Shown in pieces: positions 25,733-38,914 of a DNA stretch of 64,000 bases; the stretch's first letter is position 1, and each line of letters begins with the position of its first letter. The translations under genes and the position numbers were made by a program. The stretch comes from Colletes latitarsis. Taxonomy: Eukaryota > Arthropoda > Insecta > Hymenoptera > Colletidae. The notes under the pieces are model-generated. The model did not search any database. It was given only the letters and a program-made list of their open reading frames with translations, and was not told the origin of the DNA. Location of the stretch: assembly GCF_051014445.1 (NCBI RefSeq), contig NC_135136.1, positions 14,216,001-14,280,000 on the forward strand. Reading direction: 5' to 3'.

Positions 25733-27044
25733 AATTGACTGTTTCGGTCTGGTACCGCATTAGTACGTGATCTAAACCAGGAAAAGGCCAGGATCTGGTC
25801 AACAAGTATGCGAGAAATGCGAAAGTACGAGCCAGATGTGGGCAAATACCAGACCTAACCGAGACATAACCGGCGTTATCCTGTAAAATATTAATCGCAA
25901 CAAGGTTTAATTGCCTGTTTCGGCGTGGTACCACATTACTACGTGGTCCGGGCCAGAGAAAGGACAGGATCTGGCCCACAAGAATGCAAAAAATGCGAAA
26001 CTATGAGCGAGATGATTGCATATACCAGAACTAACCCAGACATAACCAGCGTTATCCTCTAACATATTAATCGCAACCAGGTTTAATTGACTGTTTCGGT
26101 GTGGTACCACATCACTACGTGGTCCAAGCCAGAAAAAGGCCAGGATCTGGACAACAAGTATGCGAGAAATGCGAAAGTACGTGCCAGATGAGGCCAAATC
26201 CCAGACCTAACCGGGACATAACCGGCGTTATCCTCTAAAATATTAATCGCAACCAGGTTTAATTGACTGTTTCAGTGTGATACCGAATTACTACGTGGTC
26301 CAAGCCAGAAAAAACCCAAGATCTGACCAACAAGTTCGCGAAAATTTTGAAAGTATGATCCAGATGGTTGCAAATACCAGAACTAACCCAGACATAACCA
26401 GCGTTATCCCCTAAAATATTAATCGCAACCAGGTTTAATTGACTGCTTCGGTGTGGGACCGCATTACTACGTGATCCAAACCAGAAAAAGCCCACGATCT
26501 AGCCAACAAGTAGGCGAAAAATGCGAAGGTACGAGCCAGATGATTGCAAATACCAGAACTAACCCAGACATAACCAGCGTTATCCTCTAAAATACTAATA
26601 GGAACCACCTTTTATTGACTGTTTCGGTGTGGAACCACATTACTACGTGATCCAAACCAGAAAAAGCCCAGGAACTGGCCAACGAGTATGCGAAAAATGC
26701 GAAAGTACGAGCCAGATGATTGCAAATACCAGAACTAACCCAAACATAACCAGCGTTATCCTCCAAAATATTCATCGCAACCAGGTTTAATTGACTGCTT
26801 CGGTGTGGAACCACATTACGACGGGATCCAAACCACAAAAAACCCTAGATCTGTCCAACAAGTACGCGAAAATTGCGAAAGTATGAGCCAGATGATTGCA
26901 AATACCAGAATTAACCCAGACATAACCAGCGTTATCCTGTAAAATATTAATCGCAACCAGCTTCTATTGACTGTTTCGGTGTGGTACCACATTACTACGT
27001 GGTCCAAGCCAGAAAATTGCCACGATCTGGCCAACAAGTATGCG
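25733..27044 (+). repeat. Segmental block, copy 2 (offset about 5,094 bp)
   Basis: Partner of 20,640-21,950, with scattered single-base differences and one 1-bp indel near 21,120/26,214. Its first few monomers also resemble 23,618-24,090, making a third partial copy 2,980 bp after the first. Confidence 0.85.
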
Positions 27045-27664
27045 AAAAATGCGAAAGTACGAGCCAGATGAGGGCAAATACCAGACCTAACCGAGACATA
27101 ACCGGCGTTATCCCCTAAAATATTAATCGCAACCAGGTATAATTGACTGCTTCGGTGTGGTACCACATTACTACGTGGTCCGAGCCAGAAAAAGGCCAGG
27201 ATCTGGCCAACAAGAATACGAAAAATGCGAAGGTACGAGGCAGATGAGGGCAAATCCCAGACCTAACCGAGATATAACCGGCGTTATCCTCTAAAATATT
27301 AATCAAAACCGGGTTTAATTGACTGCTTCGGTGTGGTACCGCATTAGTACGTGATCCAAACCAGAAAAAGGCCAGGATCTGGTCAACAAGTATGCGAGAA
27401 ATGCGAAAGTACGAGCCAGATGAGCGCATATACCAGACCTAACCGAGACATAACCGGCGTTATCCTCTAAAATATTAATCGGACCCAGGTTTAATTGACT
27501 GTTTCGGTGTGGAGCGTCATAATTACGGGATCCAAACCAGAAAAAGCTCAGGATCTGGCCAACAAGTTGGCGAAAAATGCTAAGGTACTAGCCAGATGAG
27601 GACAAATCCCAGAACTAACCGAGACATAACCGGCGTTATCCTCTAAAATATTAATCGCAACCAG
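26746..27664 (+). repeat. Five-monomer block, copy 2 (14-monomer offset)
   Basis: Partner of 24,282-25,200. Its first part also belongs to the 20,640/25,733 segmental pair, so overlapping duplications of different age meet here. Beyond 27,664 the sequence changes to TTAACTGTTTCGGCCTGG monomers. Confidence 0.88.
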
Positions 27665-28514
27665 GTTTAATTAACTGTTTCGGCCTGGTACCGCATTAGT
27701 ACGTGATCCAAACCAGAAAAAGGCCGGGATCTGGCCAACAAGTATGCGAGAAATGCGAAAGTACGAGCCAGATGTGGGCAAATCCCAGACCTCACCGATA
27801 CATAACCAGCGTCATCCTCTAAAATATTAATCGCAACCAGGTTTAATTGACTGCTTCGGTGTGGTACCACATTGCTACGTGATCCAAACCAGAAAAAGCC
27901 CACGATCTAGCCAACAAGTAGGCGAAAAATGCGATGGTACGAGCCAGATGATTGCAAATACCAGAACTAACCCAGACATAACCAGCGTTATCCTCTAAAA
28001 TACTAATCGGAACCAGCTTTTATTGACTGTTTCAGTGTGGCACCACATTACTACGTGATCCAAACCAGAAAAAGGCCGGGATCTCGCCAAAAAGTATGCG
28101 AAAAATGAGAAAGTACGAGCCAGATGTGGGCAATTACCAGACCTAACCCAGACATAACCTGCGTTATCCTCTAACATATTAATCGCAACCAGCTTCTATT
28201 GACTATTTCGGTGTGGTACCACATTACTACGTGGTCCAAGACGGAAAAAGGCCACGATCTGGCAAACAGGTATGCGAAAAATGCGAAAGTACGAGCCAGA
28301 TGTGGGCAAATCCCAGACCTAACCGAGACATAATCAGCGTTATCCTCCAAAATATTAATCGCAAACAGTTTTAATTGACTGCTTCGGTGTGGTACCGCAT
28401 TGCTACGTGATCCAAACCAGAAAAAGGCCGGGATCTGGCCAACAAGTATGCGAGAAATGCGAATGTAAGAGCCAGATAAGGGCAAATCCCAGACCTAACC
28501 CAGACATAACCGGC

Positions 28515-28866
28515 GTTATCCTCTAAAATATTAATCGCAACCATGTTTAATTGACTGCATCGGTGTGGTACCGCATTGCTACGTGATCCAAACCAGAAAA
28601 AGCGCAGGATATAGCCAACAAGTAGGCGAAAAATGCGAAGGTACGAGCCAGATGATTGCAAATACCAGAACGAACCCAGACATAACCTGCGTTATCCTCT
28701 AAAATATTAATCGCAACCATGTTTAATTGACTGCATCGGTGTGGTACCGCATTGCTACGTGATCAAAGCCAGAAAAAGCGCAGGATCTAGCCAACAAGTA
28801 TGCGAAAAATACGAAAGCACGAGCAAGATGAGGGCAAATCCCAGACCTAACCGAGACATAACCAGC
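28515..28866 (+). repeat. Adjacent single-monomer duplication
   Basis: The front halves of the monomers starting 28,515 and 28,691 share CCATGTTTAATTG, ACTGCATCGG, GCATTGCTACG and AAAAAGCGCAGGAT. The back halves differ, so the duplicated tract is shorter than a whole unit or was partly overwritten. Confidence 0.8.
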
Positions 28867-30275
28867 GTTATCCTCTAAAATACTAACCGGAACCAGCTTT
28901 TATTGACTGTTTCAGCGTGGCACCACATTACTACGTGATCCAAAACCAGAAAAAGCCCAGGATCTGGCCAACAAGTATGCGAAAAATACGAAAGCACGAG
29001 CAAGATGAGGGCAAATCCCAGACCTAACCGAGACATAACGGGCGTTATCCTCCAAAACGTTAATCGCAACCAGGTTTAATTGACTGTTTCGGTGTGGTAT
29101 CGCATTACTACGTGATCCAAACCAGGAAAAGCCTTGGATCTGGCCAACAAGTATGCGAAGAATGCGAAAGTACGGGCCAGATGATTGGAAATACCAGAAC
29201 TAACCGAGACATAACCGGCGTTATCCTCCAAAATATTAATCGCAACCTGGTTTAATTTACTGTCTCTGTGTGATACCACATTACTGCGTGATCCAAAACA
29301 GAAAAAGCCCAGGATCTAGCCAACAAGTAGGCGAAAAATGCGAAGGTACGAGCCAGATGAGGGCAAATCCCAGACCTAACCGAGACATAACCGGCGTTAT
29401 CCTCCTAAATATTCATCGCAACCAGGTTTAATTAACTGTTTCGGCCTGGCACCGTATTAGTACGTGGTCCAAACCGGAAAAAGGCCGGGATCTTGCCAAC
29501 AAGTATGTGAAAAATACGAAAGCACGAGCAAGATGAGGGCAAATCCCAGACCTAACCGAGACATAACCGGCGTTAGCCTCTAAAATATTAAACCCAACCA
29601 GGTTTAATTGACTGTTTCGGTGTGGTACCGCGTTACTACGTGATACAAACCAGGAGAAGCCCTGGATCTGGCCAACAAGTATGCGAAAAATGCGAAAGTA
29701 CGGGTCCGATGAGGGCAAATCCCAGACCTAACCGAGACATAACCGGCGTTTTCCTCTAAACTATTAACCGCAACCAGGTTTAATTGACTGTTACGGTGTG
29801 GTACCGCATTACTACGTTCTCCAAACCTGAAAAAGCCCAGGAACTTGCCAACAAGTAGGCGAAAAATGCGAAGGTACGAGCCAGATGATTGCAAATACCA
29901 TAACTAACCCAGACATAACCAGCGTTATCCTCTAAAATACTAACCGGAACCAGGTTTAATTGACTGTTTCAGTGTGGTACCACATTGCGACGGGATACAA
30001 ACCAGAAAAAGCCCTGGATCTGGCCAACAAGTATGCGAAAATTACGAAAGCACGACACAGATGAGGCCAAATTCCAGACCTAACCGAGACATAACCGGCG
30101 TTATCCTCTAAAATATTAATCGCAACCAGGTTTAATTGACTGTTTCGGTGTGGAACCTCATTACTACGTGATCCAAACCAGAAAAAGCCAAGGATCTTGC
30201 CAACAAGTAGGCGAAAAATGCGAAGGTACGAGCCAGATGAGGGCAAATCCCAGAACTAACCGAGACATAACCGGC

Positions 30276-30627
30276 GTTATCCTCCAAAACATTAATCGCA
30301 ACCAGGTTTAATTGACTGTTACGGTGTGGCACCGCAATACTACGTGATACAAACCAGATTAAGGCCAGGATCTGGCCTACAAGTATGCGAATAATGCGAA
30401 AGTACGAGACAGATGATGGCAAATCCCAGACTTAACCGAGACATAACCGGCGTTATCCTCTAAAATATTAATCGCAACCAGGTTTAATTGACTGTTTCGG
30501 TGTGGTACCGCGTTACTACGTGATACAAACCAGATTAAGGCCAGGATCTGGCCTACAAGTATGCGAATAATGCGAAAGTACGAGCCAGATGATTGCAAAT
30601 ACCAGAACTAACCCAGACATAACCAGC
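30276..30627 (+). repeat. Adjacent monomer pair with shared back half
   Basis: The monomers starting 30,276 and 30,452 share GTGATACAAACCAGATTAAGG, GGCCTACAAG and GCGAATAATGCG, changes not noticed elsewhere. This marks a local duplication or conversion tract. Confidence 0.8.
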
Positions 30628-33600
30628 GTTATCCTCTAAAATACTAATAGCAACCAGCTTTTATTGACTGTTTCCGTGTGGTACCAAATTACTACGTGAT
30701 CCAAAGCAGAAAAAGCCCAGGATCTGTCCAACAAGTATGCGAAAAATGCGAAAGTACGAGCCAGATGATTCCAAATACCCGAACTAACCCAGACATAACC
30801 AGCGTTATCCTCTAAAATATTAATCGCAACCACGCTTAATTGACTGTTTCGGTGTGGTACCGCATTACTACGTGACACGGCCTAGAAGAAGGCCAGTATC
30901 TGGCCAACAAGTATGCGAAAAATGCGAAGGTACATGACAGATGAGGACAAATCACAGACCTAACCGAGAAATAGCCGGCGTTATCCTCTAAAATATTAAT
31001 CGCAACCAGGTTTAATTGACTGTTACAGTGTGGTACCGCATTACTACGTGATCCAAACCCGAAAAAGCCCAGGATCTTGCCAACAATTAGGCGAAAATGC
31101 GAAGGAACGGGCCAGATGATTGCAAATACCAGAACTAACCCAGACATAACCAGCGTTATCCTCTAAAATACTAATAGCAACCAGCTTTTATTGACTGTTT
31201 CCGTGTGGTACCAAATTACTACGTGATCCAAAGCAGAAAAAGCCCAGGATCTGTCCAACAAGTATGCGAAAAATGCGAAAGTACGAGCCAGATGATTCCA
31301 AATACCCGAACTAACCCAGACATAACCGGCGTTATCCTCCTAAATATTAATCGCAACCAGGTTTAACTGACTGTTTCGGTGTGGTACCGCATTACTACGT
31401 GATACAGACCAGAAAAAGGCCGGGATCTGGCCAACAAGAATGCGAAAAGTGCGAATGTACGTGACAGATGTGGGCAAATCCCAGACCTAACCGAGAAATA
31501 ACCGGCGTTATCCTCTAAAATATTAATCGCAACCAGCTCTTATTGACTGTTTCAGTGTGGTACCACATTACTACGTGATCCAAAGCAGAAAAAGCCCAGG
31601 ATCTGTTCAACAAGTATGTGAAAAACGCGAAAGTATGAGCCTGGTGAGGGCAAATCCCAGACCTATCCCAGACCTAACTTGCGTTATCCTCTAAAATATT
31701 GATCGAAACCAGGTCTAATTGACTGTTACGGTGTGGTACCGCATTACTACGTGATCCAAACCAGAAAAAGCCCAAGCTCTTGCCAACAAGTAGGCGAAAA
31801 ATGCGAATGTACGAGCCAGATGATTGCAAATACCAGAACTAACCCAGACATAACCAGCGTTATCCACTAAAATATTAATCGCAACCAGGTTTAACTGACT
31901 GTTTCGGTGTGGTACCGCATTACTACGTGATACAGACCAGAAAAAGGCCAGGATCTGGCCAACAAGAATGCGAAAAGTGCGAAAGTACGTGACAGATGTG
32001 GGCAAATCCCAGACCTAACCGAGAAATAACCGGCGTTATCCTCTAAAATATTAATCGCAACCAGGTTTAATTGACCGTTTGAGTGCGGTCCCATATTACT
32101 ACTTGGTCCAAGCCAGAAAAAGGCAAGGATCTGGCCAACAAGTATGCGAAAAATGCGAAAGTACGAGCCAGATGAGGGCAAATACCAGAACTAACCCAGA
32201 CATAACCAGCGTTATCCTCTAAAATACTAATCGGAACCAGCTTTTATTGACTGTTACGGTGTGGAGCCGCATTACTACGTGATCCAAACCAAAAAAAGCC
32301 CTGGATCTTGCCAACAAGTATGCGAAAAATGCGTAAGTACGAGCAAGATGATTGCAAATTCCAGAACTAACCCAAACGTAACCAGCGTTATCCTCCAAAA
32401 TATTCATCGTAACCAGGTTTAATTGACTGCTTCGGTGTGGAACCACATTACGACGGGATCCAAACCACAAGAAACCCAAGATCTGGCCAAGAAGTATGCG
32501 AAAAAAACGAAAGCACGAGCAAGATGAGGGCAAATCCCAGACCTAATCGAGACATAACCGGCGTTATCCTCTAAAATATTAATCGCAACCAGGTTTAATT
32601 GACTGTTTCGGTGTGGAATCTCATTACTACGGGATCCATACCAGAAAAAAACCAGGATCTGGCAAACAAGTATGCGAAATCGCGAATGTATGAGCCAGAT
32701 TGTTGCAAATACCAGAACTAAGCCAGACATAACCAGCGTTATCCTCTAGAATACTATTCGGAACCAGCTTTTATGGACTGTTTCTGTGTGGTACCATATT
32801 ACTACGTGATCCAAACCAGAAAAAGCCCAGGATCTGACCAACAAGTACGCGAGAAATGCGAAAGTACGTGACAGATGTGGGCAAATCCCAGACCTAACCG
32901 AGACTTAACCGGCGTTATCCTCTAAAATATTAATCGCAACCTGGTTTAATTGACTGTTTAGGTGTCGTACCGCATTACTACGTGATCCAAGCCAGAAAAA
33001 GGCCAGGATCTGTCGAACAAGTAGGCGAAAAATGCGAAAGTACGAGCCAGATGAGGGCAAATACCAGACCTAACCTAGACATAACCGGCGTTATCCTCTA
33101 AAATATTAATCGCAACCGGGTTTAATTGACTTCCGGTGTGGTACCGCGTTACTACGTGATCCAACCCAGAAAAAAGCCAGGATCTGGCCAACAACTATGC
33201 GAAAAACGCTAAAGTACGACCCAGATGACGGGAAATCCCAGACCTAACCGAGACATAACCGGCGTTATCCTCTGAAATATTAATCGCAACCAGGTGTAGT
33301 TGACAATTTCGGTGTGGTACCGCTTTACTACGTGATCCAAACCAGAAAAAGGCCGGGATCGGCCAACAAGTATGCGAAAAATTCGAAAGTACGAGCCAGA
33401 TGATTGCAAATACCAGATCTGACCCAAACATAACCAACGTTATCCTCCAAAATATTCACCGCAACCAGGTTTAATTGACTGCTTCGGTGTGGAACCACAT
33501 TACGACGGGTTCCAAACGACAAAAAACCCAAGATCTGGCCAACAAGTACGCGAAAATTGCGAAAGTATGAGCCAGATGATTGCAAATACCACAACTAACC

Positions 33601-34342
33601 CAGACATAACCAGCGTTATCCTCTAAAATATTAATCTGAACCAGGTTTAATTGACTGCTTCGGTGTGGTACCGCATTACTACGTGATCCAAACCAGAAAA
33701 AGCCCAGGATCTGGCCAACAAGTATGCGAAAAATGCAAAAGTACGAGCCAGACGAGGGCCAATACCAGAACTAACCCAGACATAACCAGTGTTATCGTCT
33801 AAAATACTAACCGGAACCAGCTTTTATTGACTGTTACGGTGTGGAGCCGCATTACTTCGTGAACCAATCCAAAAAAAGCCCAGGATCTTGCCAACAAGTA
33901 GGCGAAAAATGCGAAGGTACGAGCCAGATGTGGGCAAATCCCAGACCTAACCGAGACATAACCGGCGTTATCCTCCAAAATATTAATCGCAACCAGGTTT
34001 AATTGACTGTTACGGTGTGGTACCGCATTACAACGTGATCCAAACCAGAAAAAGCCCAGGATCATGCCAACAAGTAGGCGAAAAATGCGAAGGTACGAGC
34101 CAGATGAGGGCAAATACCAGAACTAACCCAGACATAACCAGCGTTATCCTCTCAAATACTAATCGGAACCAGCTTTTATTGACTGCTTCAGTGTGGTACC
34201 ACATTACTACGTGATCCAAACCAGAAGAAGCCCAGGATCTGGCCAACAAGTATGCGAAATCGCGAAAGTATGAGCCAGATGGTTGCAAATACCAGAACTA
34301 ATCCAGACATAACCAGCGTTATCCTCTAAAATACTATTCGGA

Positions 34343-37300
34343 ACCAGCTTCTATTGACTGTTTCTGTGTGGTACCATATTACTACGTGGTCCAAGCTAGC
34401 AAAAGGCCAGGATCTGGCCAATAAGTATGCGAAAAATGCGAAATTACGAGCCAGATGTGGGCAAATCCCAGACCTAGCCGAGACATAACCAGCGTTATCC
34501 TCTGAAATATTAATCGCAACCAGGTTAAATTGACTGCTTCGGTGTGGTACCGCATTACTACCTGATCCAAACCAGAAAAAGCCCAGGATCTTGCCAACAA
34601 GCAGGCGCAAAATGCGAAGGTTCGAGCCAGATCAGGGCAAATCCCAGACCTAACCGAGACATAGCCGGCGTTATCCTGTAAAACATTAATCGCAACCAGG
34701 TTTGATTGACTGTTTCGGTGTGGTACCGCGTAACAACGAGATCCAAACCTTAAAAAGGCCAGGATCTGGCCAACAAGTATGCGAAAAATGCGAAAGTACG
34801 AGCCAGATGAGGGCAAATACCAGACCTAACCCAGACGTAACCAGCGTTATCCTCCAAAATACTAACCGGGAGCAGCTTTTATTGACTGTTTCAGTGTGGT
34901 ACCACATTACTACGTGATCCAAACCAAAAAAAGCCCAGGATCTTGCCAACAAGCAGGCGAAAAATGCGAAGGTACGAGCCAGATAAGGGCAAATCCCAGA
35001 CCTAACCGAGACATAACCGGCGTTATCCTCTCAAATACTAATCGGAACCAGCTTCTATTGACTGTTTCAGTGTGGTACCACATTACTACGTGATCCAAAG
35101 CAGAAAAGGCCCAGGATCTGGCCAACAAGTATGCGAAAAATGCGAAAGTACGAGGCAGATGATTGCAAATACCAGAACTAACCCAGACATTACCAGCGTT
35201 ATCCTCTAAAATATTAATCGCAACCAGGTTTAATTGACTGTTTGAGTGTGGTCCCACATTACTACTTGGTCCAAGCCAGAAAAAGGACAGGATCTGGTCA
35301 ACAAGTATGCGAAAAGTGCGAAGGTACGAGCCAGATGAGGGCAAATCCCAGACCTAACCGGGACATAACCGGCGTTATCCTCTAAAATATTAATCGCAAC
35401 CAGGTTTAATTGCCTGTTCGGTGTGATACTACATTACTACGTGATCCGAACCAGAAAAAGGCCATGATCTGGCCAACAAGTATGCGAAAAATGCGAAAGT
35501 ACGAGCCAGATGAGGGCAAATACCAGACCTAACCCAAACATAACCGGCGTTATCCTTTAAAATATTAATAGGAACCAGGTTTAATTGACTGTTTCAGTGT
35601 GGTACCAAATTACTACGTGGTCCAAGACAGAAAAAGCCCAGGATCTGGCCAACAAGTATGCGAGAAATGCGAAAGTACGTGCCAGATGAGGGCAAATCCC
35701 AGACCTAACCGAGACATAACCGGCGTTATCCTCTAAACTATTAATCGCAACCAGGTTTAATTGACTGTTTCGGTGTGGTACCGCATTACTATGTGATCGA
35801 AACCAGAAAAAGGCCAGTATCTGGCCAACAAGTATCCGAAAAATGCGAAAGTACAAGCCAGATAAGGGCAAATACCAGACCTAACCCAGACATAACCGGC
35901 GTTATCCTTTAAAATATTAATAGGAACCAGGTTTAATTGACTGTTTCAGTGTGGTACCAAATTACTACGTGGTCCAAGCCAGAAAAATGCCAGGATCTGG
36001 CCAACAAGTATGCGAAAAATGCGAAAGTACGAGACAGATGAGGGCAAATCCCAGACCTAACCGAGACATAACCGGCGTTATCCTCTAAAATATTAATCGC
36101 AACCAGGATTAATTGACTGCTTCGGTGTGGTACCGCATTACTACGTGATCTAAACCAGGAAAAGGCCAGGATCTGGCCATCAAGTATGCGAGAAATGCGA
36201 AAGTACGAGCCGGATGAGGGCAAATACCAGACCTAACCGAGACATAACCGGCGTTATCCTCTAAAATATTAATCGCAACCAGGTGTAGTTAGCAATTTCG
36301 GTGTGGTACCGCATTACTAAGTGAGCCAAACCAGAAAAAGGCGAGGATTTAGCCAACAAGAATGTGAAAAATGCGAAAGTACGAGCCAGATGAGGGCAAA
36401 TTCCAGACATAACCCAGACATAACCGGCGTTATCCTCTAAAATATTAATCGGAACCAGGTTTAATTGACTGTTTCATTGTGGTACCACATTACTACGTGA
36501 TCCAAACCAAAAAAAACCCAGGATCTTGCCAACAAGTATGCGAAATACGCGAAAGTACGAGCCAGATGATTGCAAATACCAGAACTAACCCAAATATAGC
36601 CAGCGTTATCCTCCAAAATATTCATCGCAACCAGGTTTAATTGTCTGCATCGGTGTGGAACCACATTACGACGGGATCCAAACCACAAAAAACCCATGAT
36701 CTGGCCAAGAAGTACGCGATAATTGCGAAAGTATGAGCCAGATGATTGCAAATACCAGAACTAACCCAGACATAACCAGCGTTATCCTCTAAAATATTAA
36801 TCGGAACCAGATTCTATTGACTGTTTCTGTGTGGTACCATATTACTACGTGATCCAAACCAGAAAAAGCCCAGGATCTGGCCAACAAGTATGCGAGAAAT
36901 GCGAAAGTACGAGCCAGATGATTGCAAATACCAGAACTAACTCAAACATAACCAGCGTTATCCTCCAAAATATTCATCGCAACCAGGTTTAATTGTCTGT
37001 TTCGGTGAGGATCCACATTACTACGGGATCCAAACCAGAAAAAGGCCAGGATCTGGCCAACAAGTATGCGAAAGATGCGAAAGTACGAGCCAGATGATTG
37101 CAAATACCAGAACTAACCCAACCATAACCAGCGTTATCCTCCAAAATATTCATCGCAACCAGGTGTGATTGACTGCTTCGGTGAGGAACCACATTACGGC
37201 GGGATCCAAACCACAAAAACCCCAAGATCTGGCCAACAAGTACGCGAAAATTGCGAAAGTATGAGCCAGATGATTGCAAATACCAGAACTAACCCAGACA

Positions 37301-38914
37301 TAACCAGCGTTATCCTCTAAAATATTAAACGGAACCAGGTTTAATTGACAGTTTCAGTGTGGTACCGCATTACTACGTGATCCAAACCAGAAAAAGGCCA
37401 GGATCTGGCCAACAAGTATGCGAAAGGTGCGAAAGTACGAGCCAGATGATTGCAAATACCAGAACTAACCCAGGCGTAACCTGCGTTATCCTCTAAAATA
37501 TTAACCGCAACCACGTTTAATTGACTGTTTCGGTGTGGAACCTCGTTACTACGGGATCCAAACCAGAAAAATGCCAGGATCTGGCCAACAAGTATGCGAA
37601 AAATGCGAAAGTACGAGACAGATGAGGGCAAATCCCAGACCTAACCGAGACATAACCGGCGTTATCCTCTAAAATATTAATCGCAACCAGGATTAATTGA
37701 CTGTTTCGGTGTGGAACCTCGTTACTACGGGATCCAAACCAGAAAAAGGCCACGATCTGGCCAACAAGTATGCGAAAAATGCGAAAGTACGAGCCAGATG
37801 AGGGCCAATCCCAGACCTAACCGAGCCATAACCGGCGTTATCCTCTAAAATATTAATCGCAACCAGGTTTAATTGACTGCTTCGGTGTGGAACCACATTA
37901 CGACGGGTTCCAAACCAAAAAACCCAGGATCTGGCCAACAAGTACGCGAAAAATACGAAAGCACGAGCAAGATGACGGCAAATCCCAGACCTAACCCAGA
38001 CATAACCGGCGTTATCCTCTAAAAAATTAATCGGAACCAGGTTTAATTGACTGTTTCAGTGTGGTACCAAATTACTACGTGATCCAAGCCAGAAAAAGGC
38101 CAGGATCTGTCCAACAAGTACGCGATAAATGCGAAAGTACGAGCAGATGAGGGCAAATACCAGACCTAACCCAGACATAACCGGCGTTATCCTCTAAAAT
38201 ATTAATCGGGACCAGGTTTAATTGACTGTTTCAGTGTGGTACCACATTACTACGTGATCCAAACCAAAAAAAGCCGAGGAACTGGCCAACAAGTTTGCGA
38301 CAAATGCGAAAGAACGAGCCAGATGAGGGCAAATACCAGACGTAACCCAGACATAACCGGCGTTATCCTCTAAAATACTAACCGGAACCAGGTTTAATTG
38401 ACAGTTTCAGTGTGGTACCGCATTACTACGTGATCCAAACCAGAAAAAGGCCAGGATCTGGCCAACAAGTATGCGAAAGGTGCGAAAGTACGAGCCAGAT
38501 GAGGGCAAATACCAGAACTAACCCAAACATAACCAGCGTTATCCTCCAAAATATTCATCGGAGCCAGGTTTAATTGACTGTTTCGGTGTGGAACTTCATC
38601 ACTACGGGATCCAAACCAGAAAAAACCCAGTATCTGGCCAACAAGTATGCGAAAAACGCGAAAGTACGAGCCAGATGATTGCAAATACCAGAACTAACCC
38701 AAACATTACCAGCGTTATCCTCCAAAATATTCATCGCAACCAGGTTTAATTGACTGCTTCGGTGTGGAACGACATTACGACGGGATCCAAACCAGAAAAA
38801 GGCCAGGATCCTGCCTACAAGTATGCGAAAAATGCGAAAATATGAGCCAGATGATTGCAAATAACAGAACTAACCCAGACATAACCAGCGGTATCCTCTA
38901 AAATATTAATCGGT
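34343..38914 (+). repeat. 26-monomer segmental unit 1 (4,572 bp)
   Basis: The first 2.27 kb (34,343-36,613) recurs at 38,915-41,185 with an offset of 4,572 bp, and the part at 38,011-38,700 recurs at 41,177-41,866 with an offset of 3,166 bp. Unit 1 therefore holds an extra 1,406 bp (8 monomers minus 2 bp) in the middle. Markers of the first part are CAAGCTAGCAAAAGG, AAACCTTAAAAAGG, TTGCCTGTTCGGTGTG and CAGGTGTAGTTAGC. Confidence 0.88.

Larger units (their letters stand above)
27665..34342 (+). repeat. Heterogeneous array segment
   Basis: About 38 monomers with many private changes and no long-range copies that I could find. Local duplications exist: 28,515 and 28,691 (CCATGTTTAATTG, GCATCGG), 30,276 and 30,452 (CAGATTAAGGCCAGG, GCGAATAATGCG), and a type with ACTAATAGCAACCAGC at about 30,641 and 31,168, three monomers apart. 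Small indels occur near 33,130 (GACTTCCGGTG) and 33,358 (GGGATCGGCC). No gene or mobile element was seen. Confidence 0.85.
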
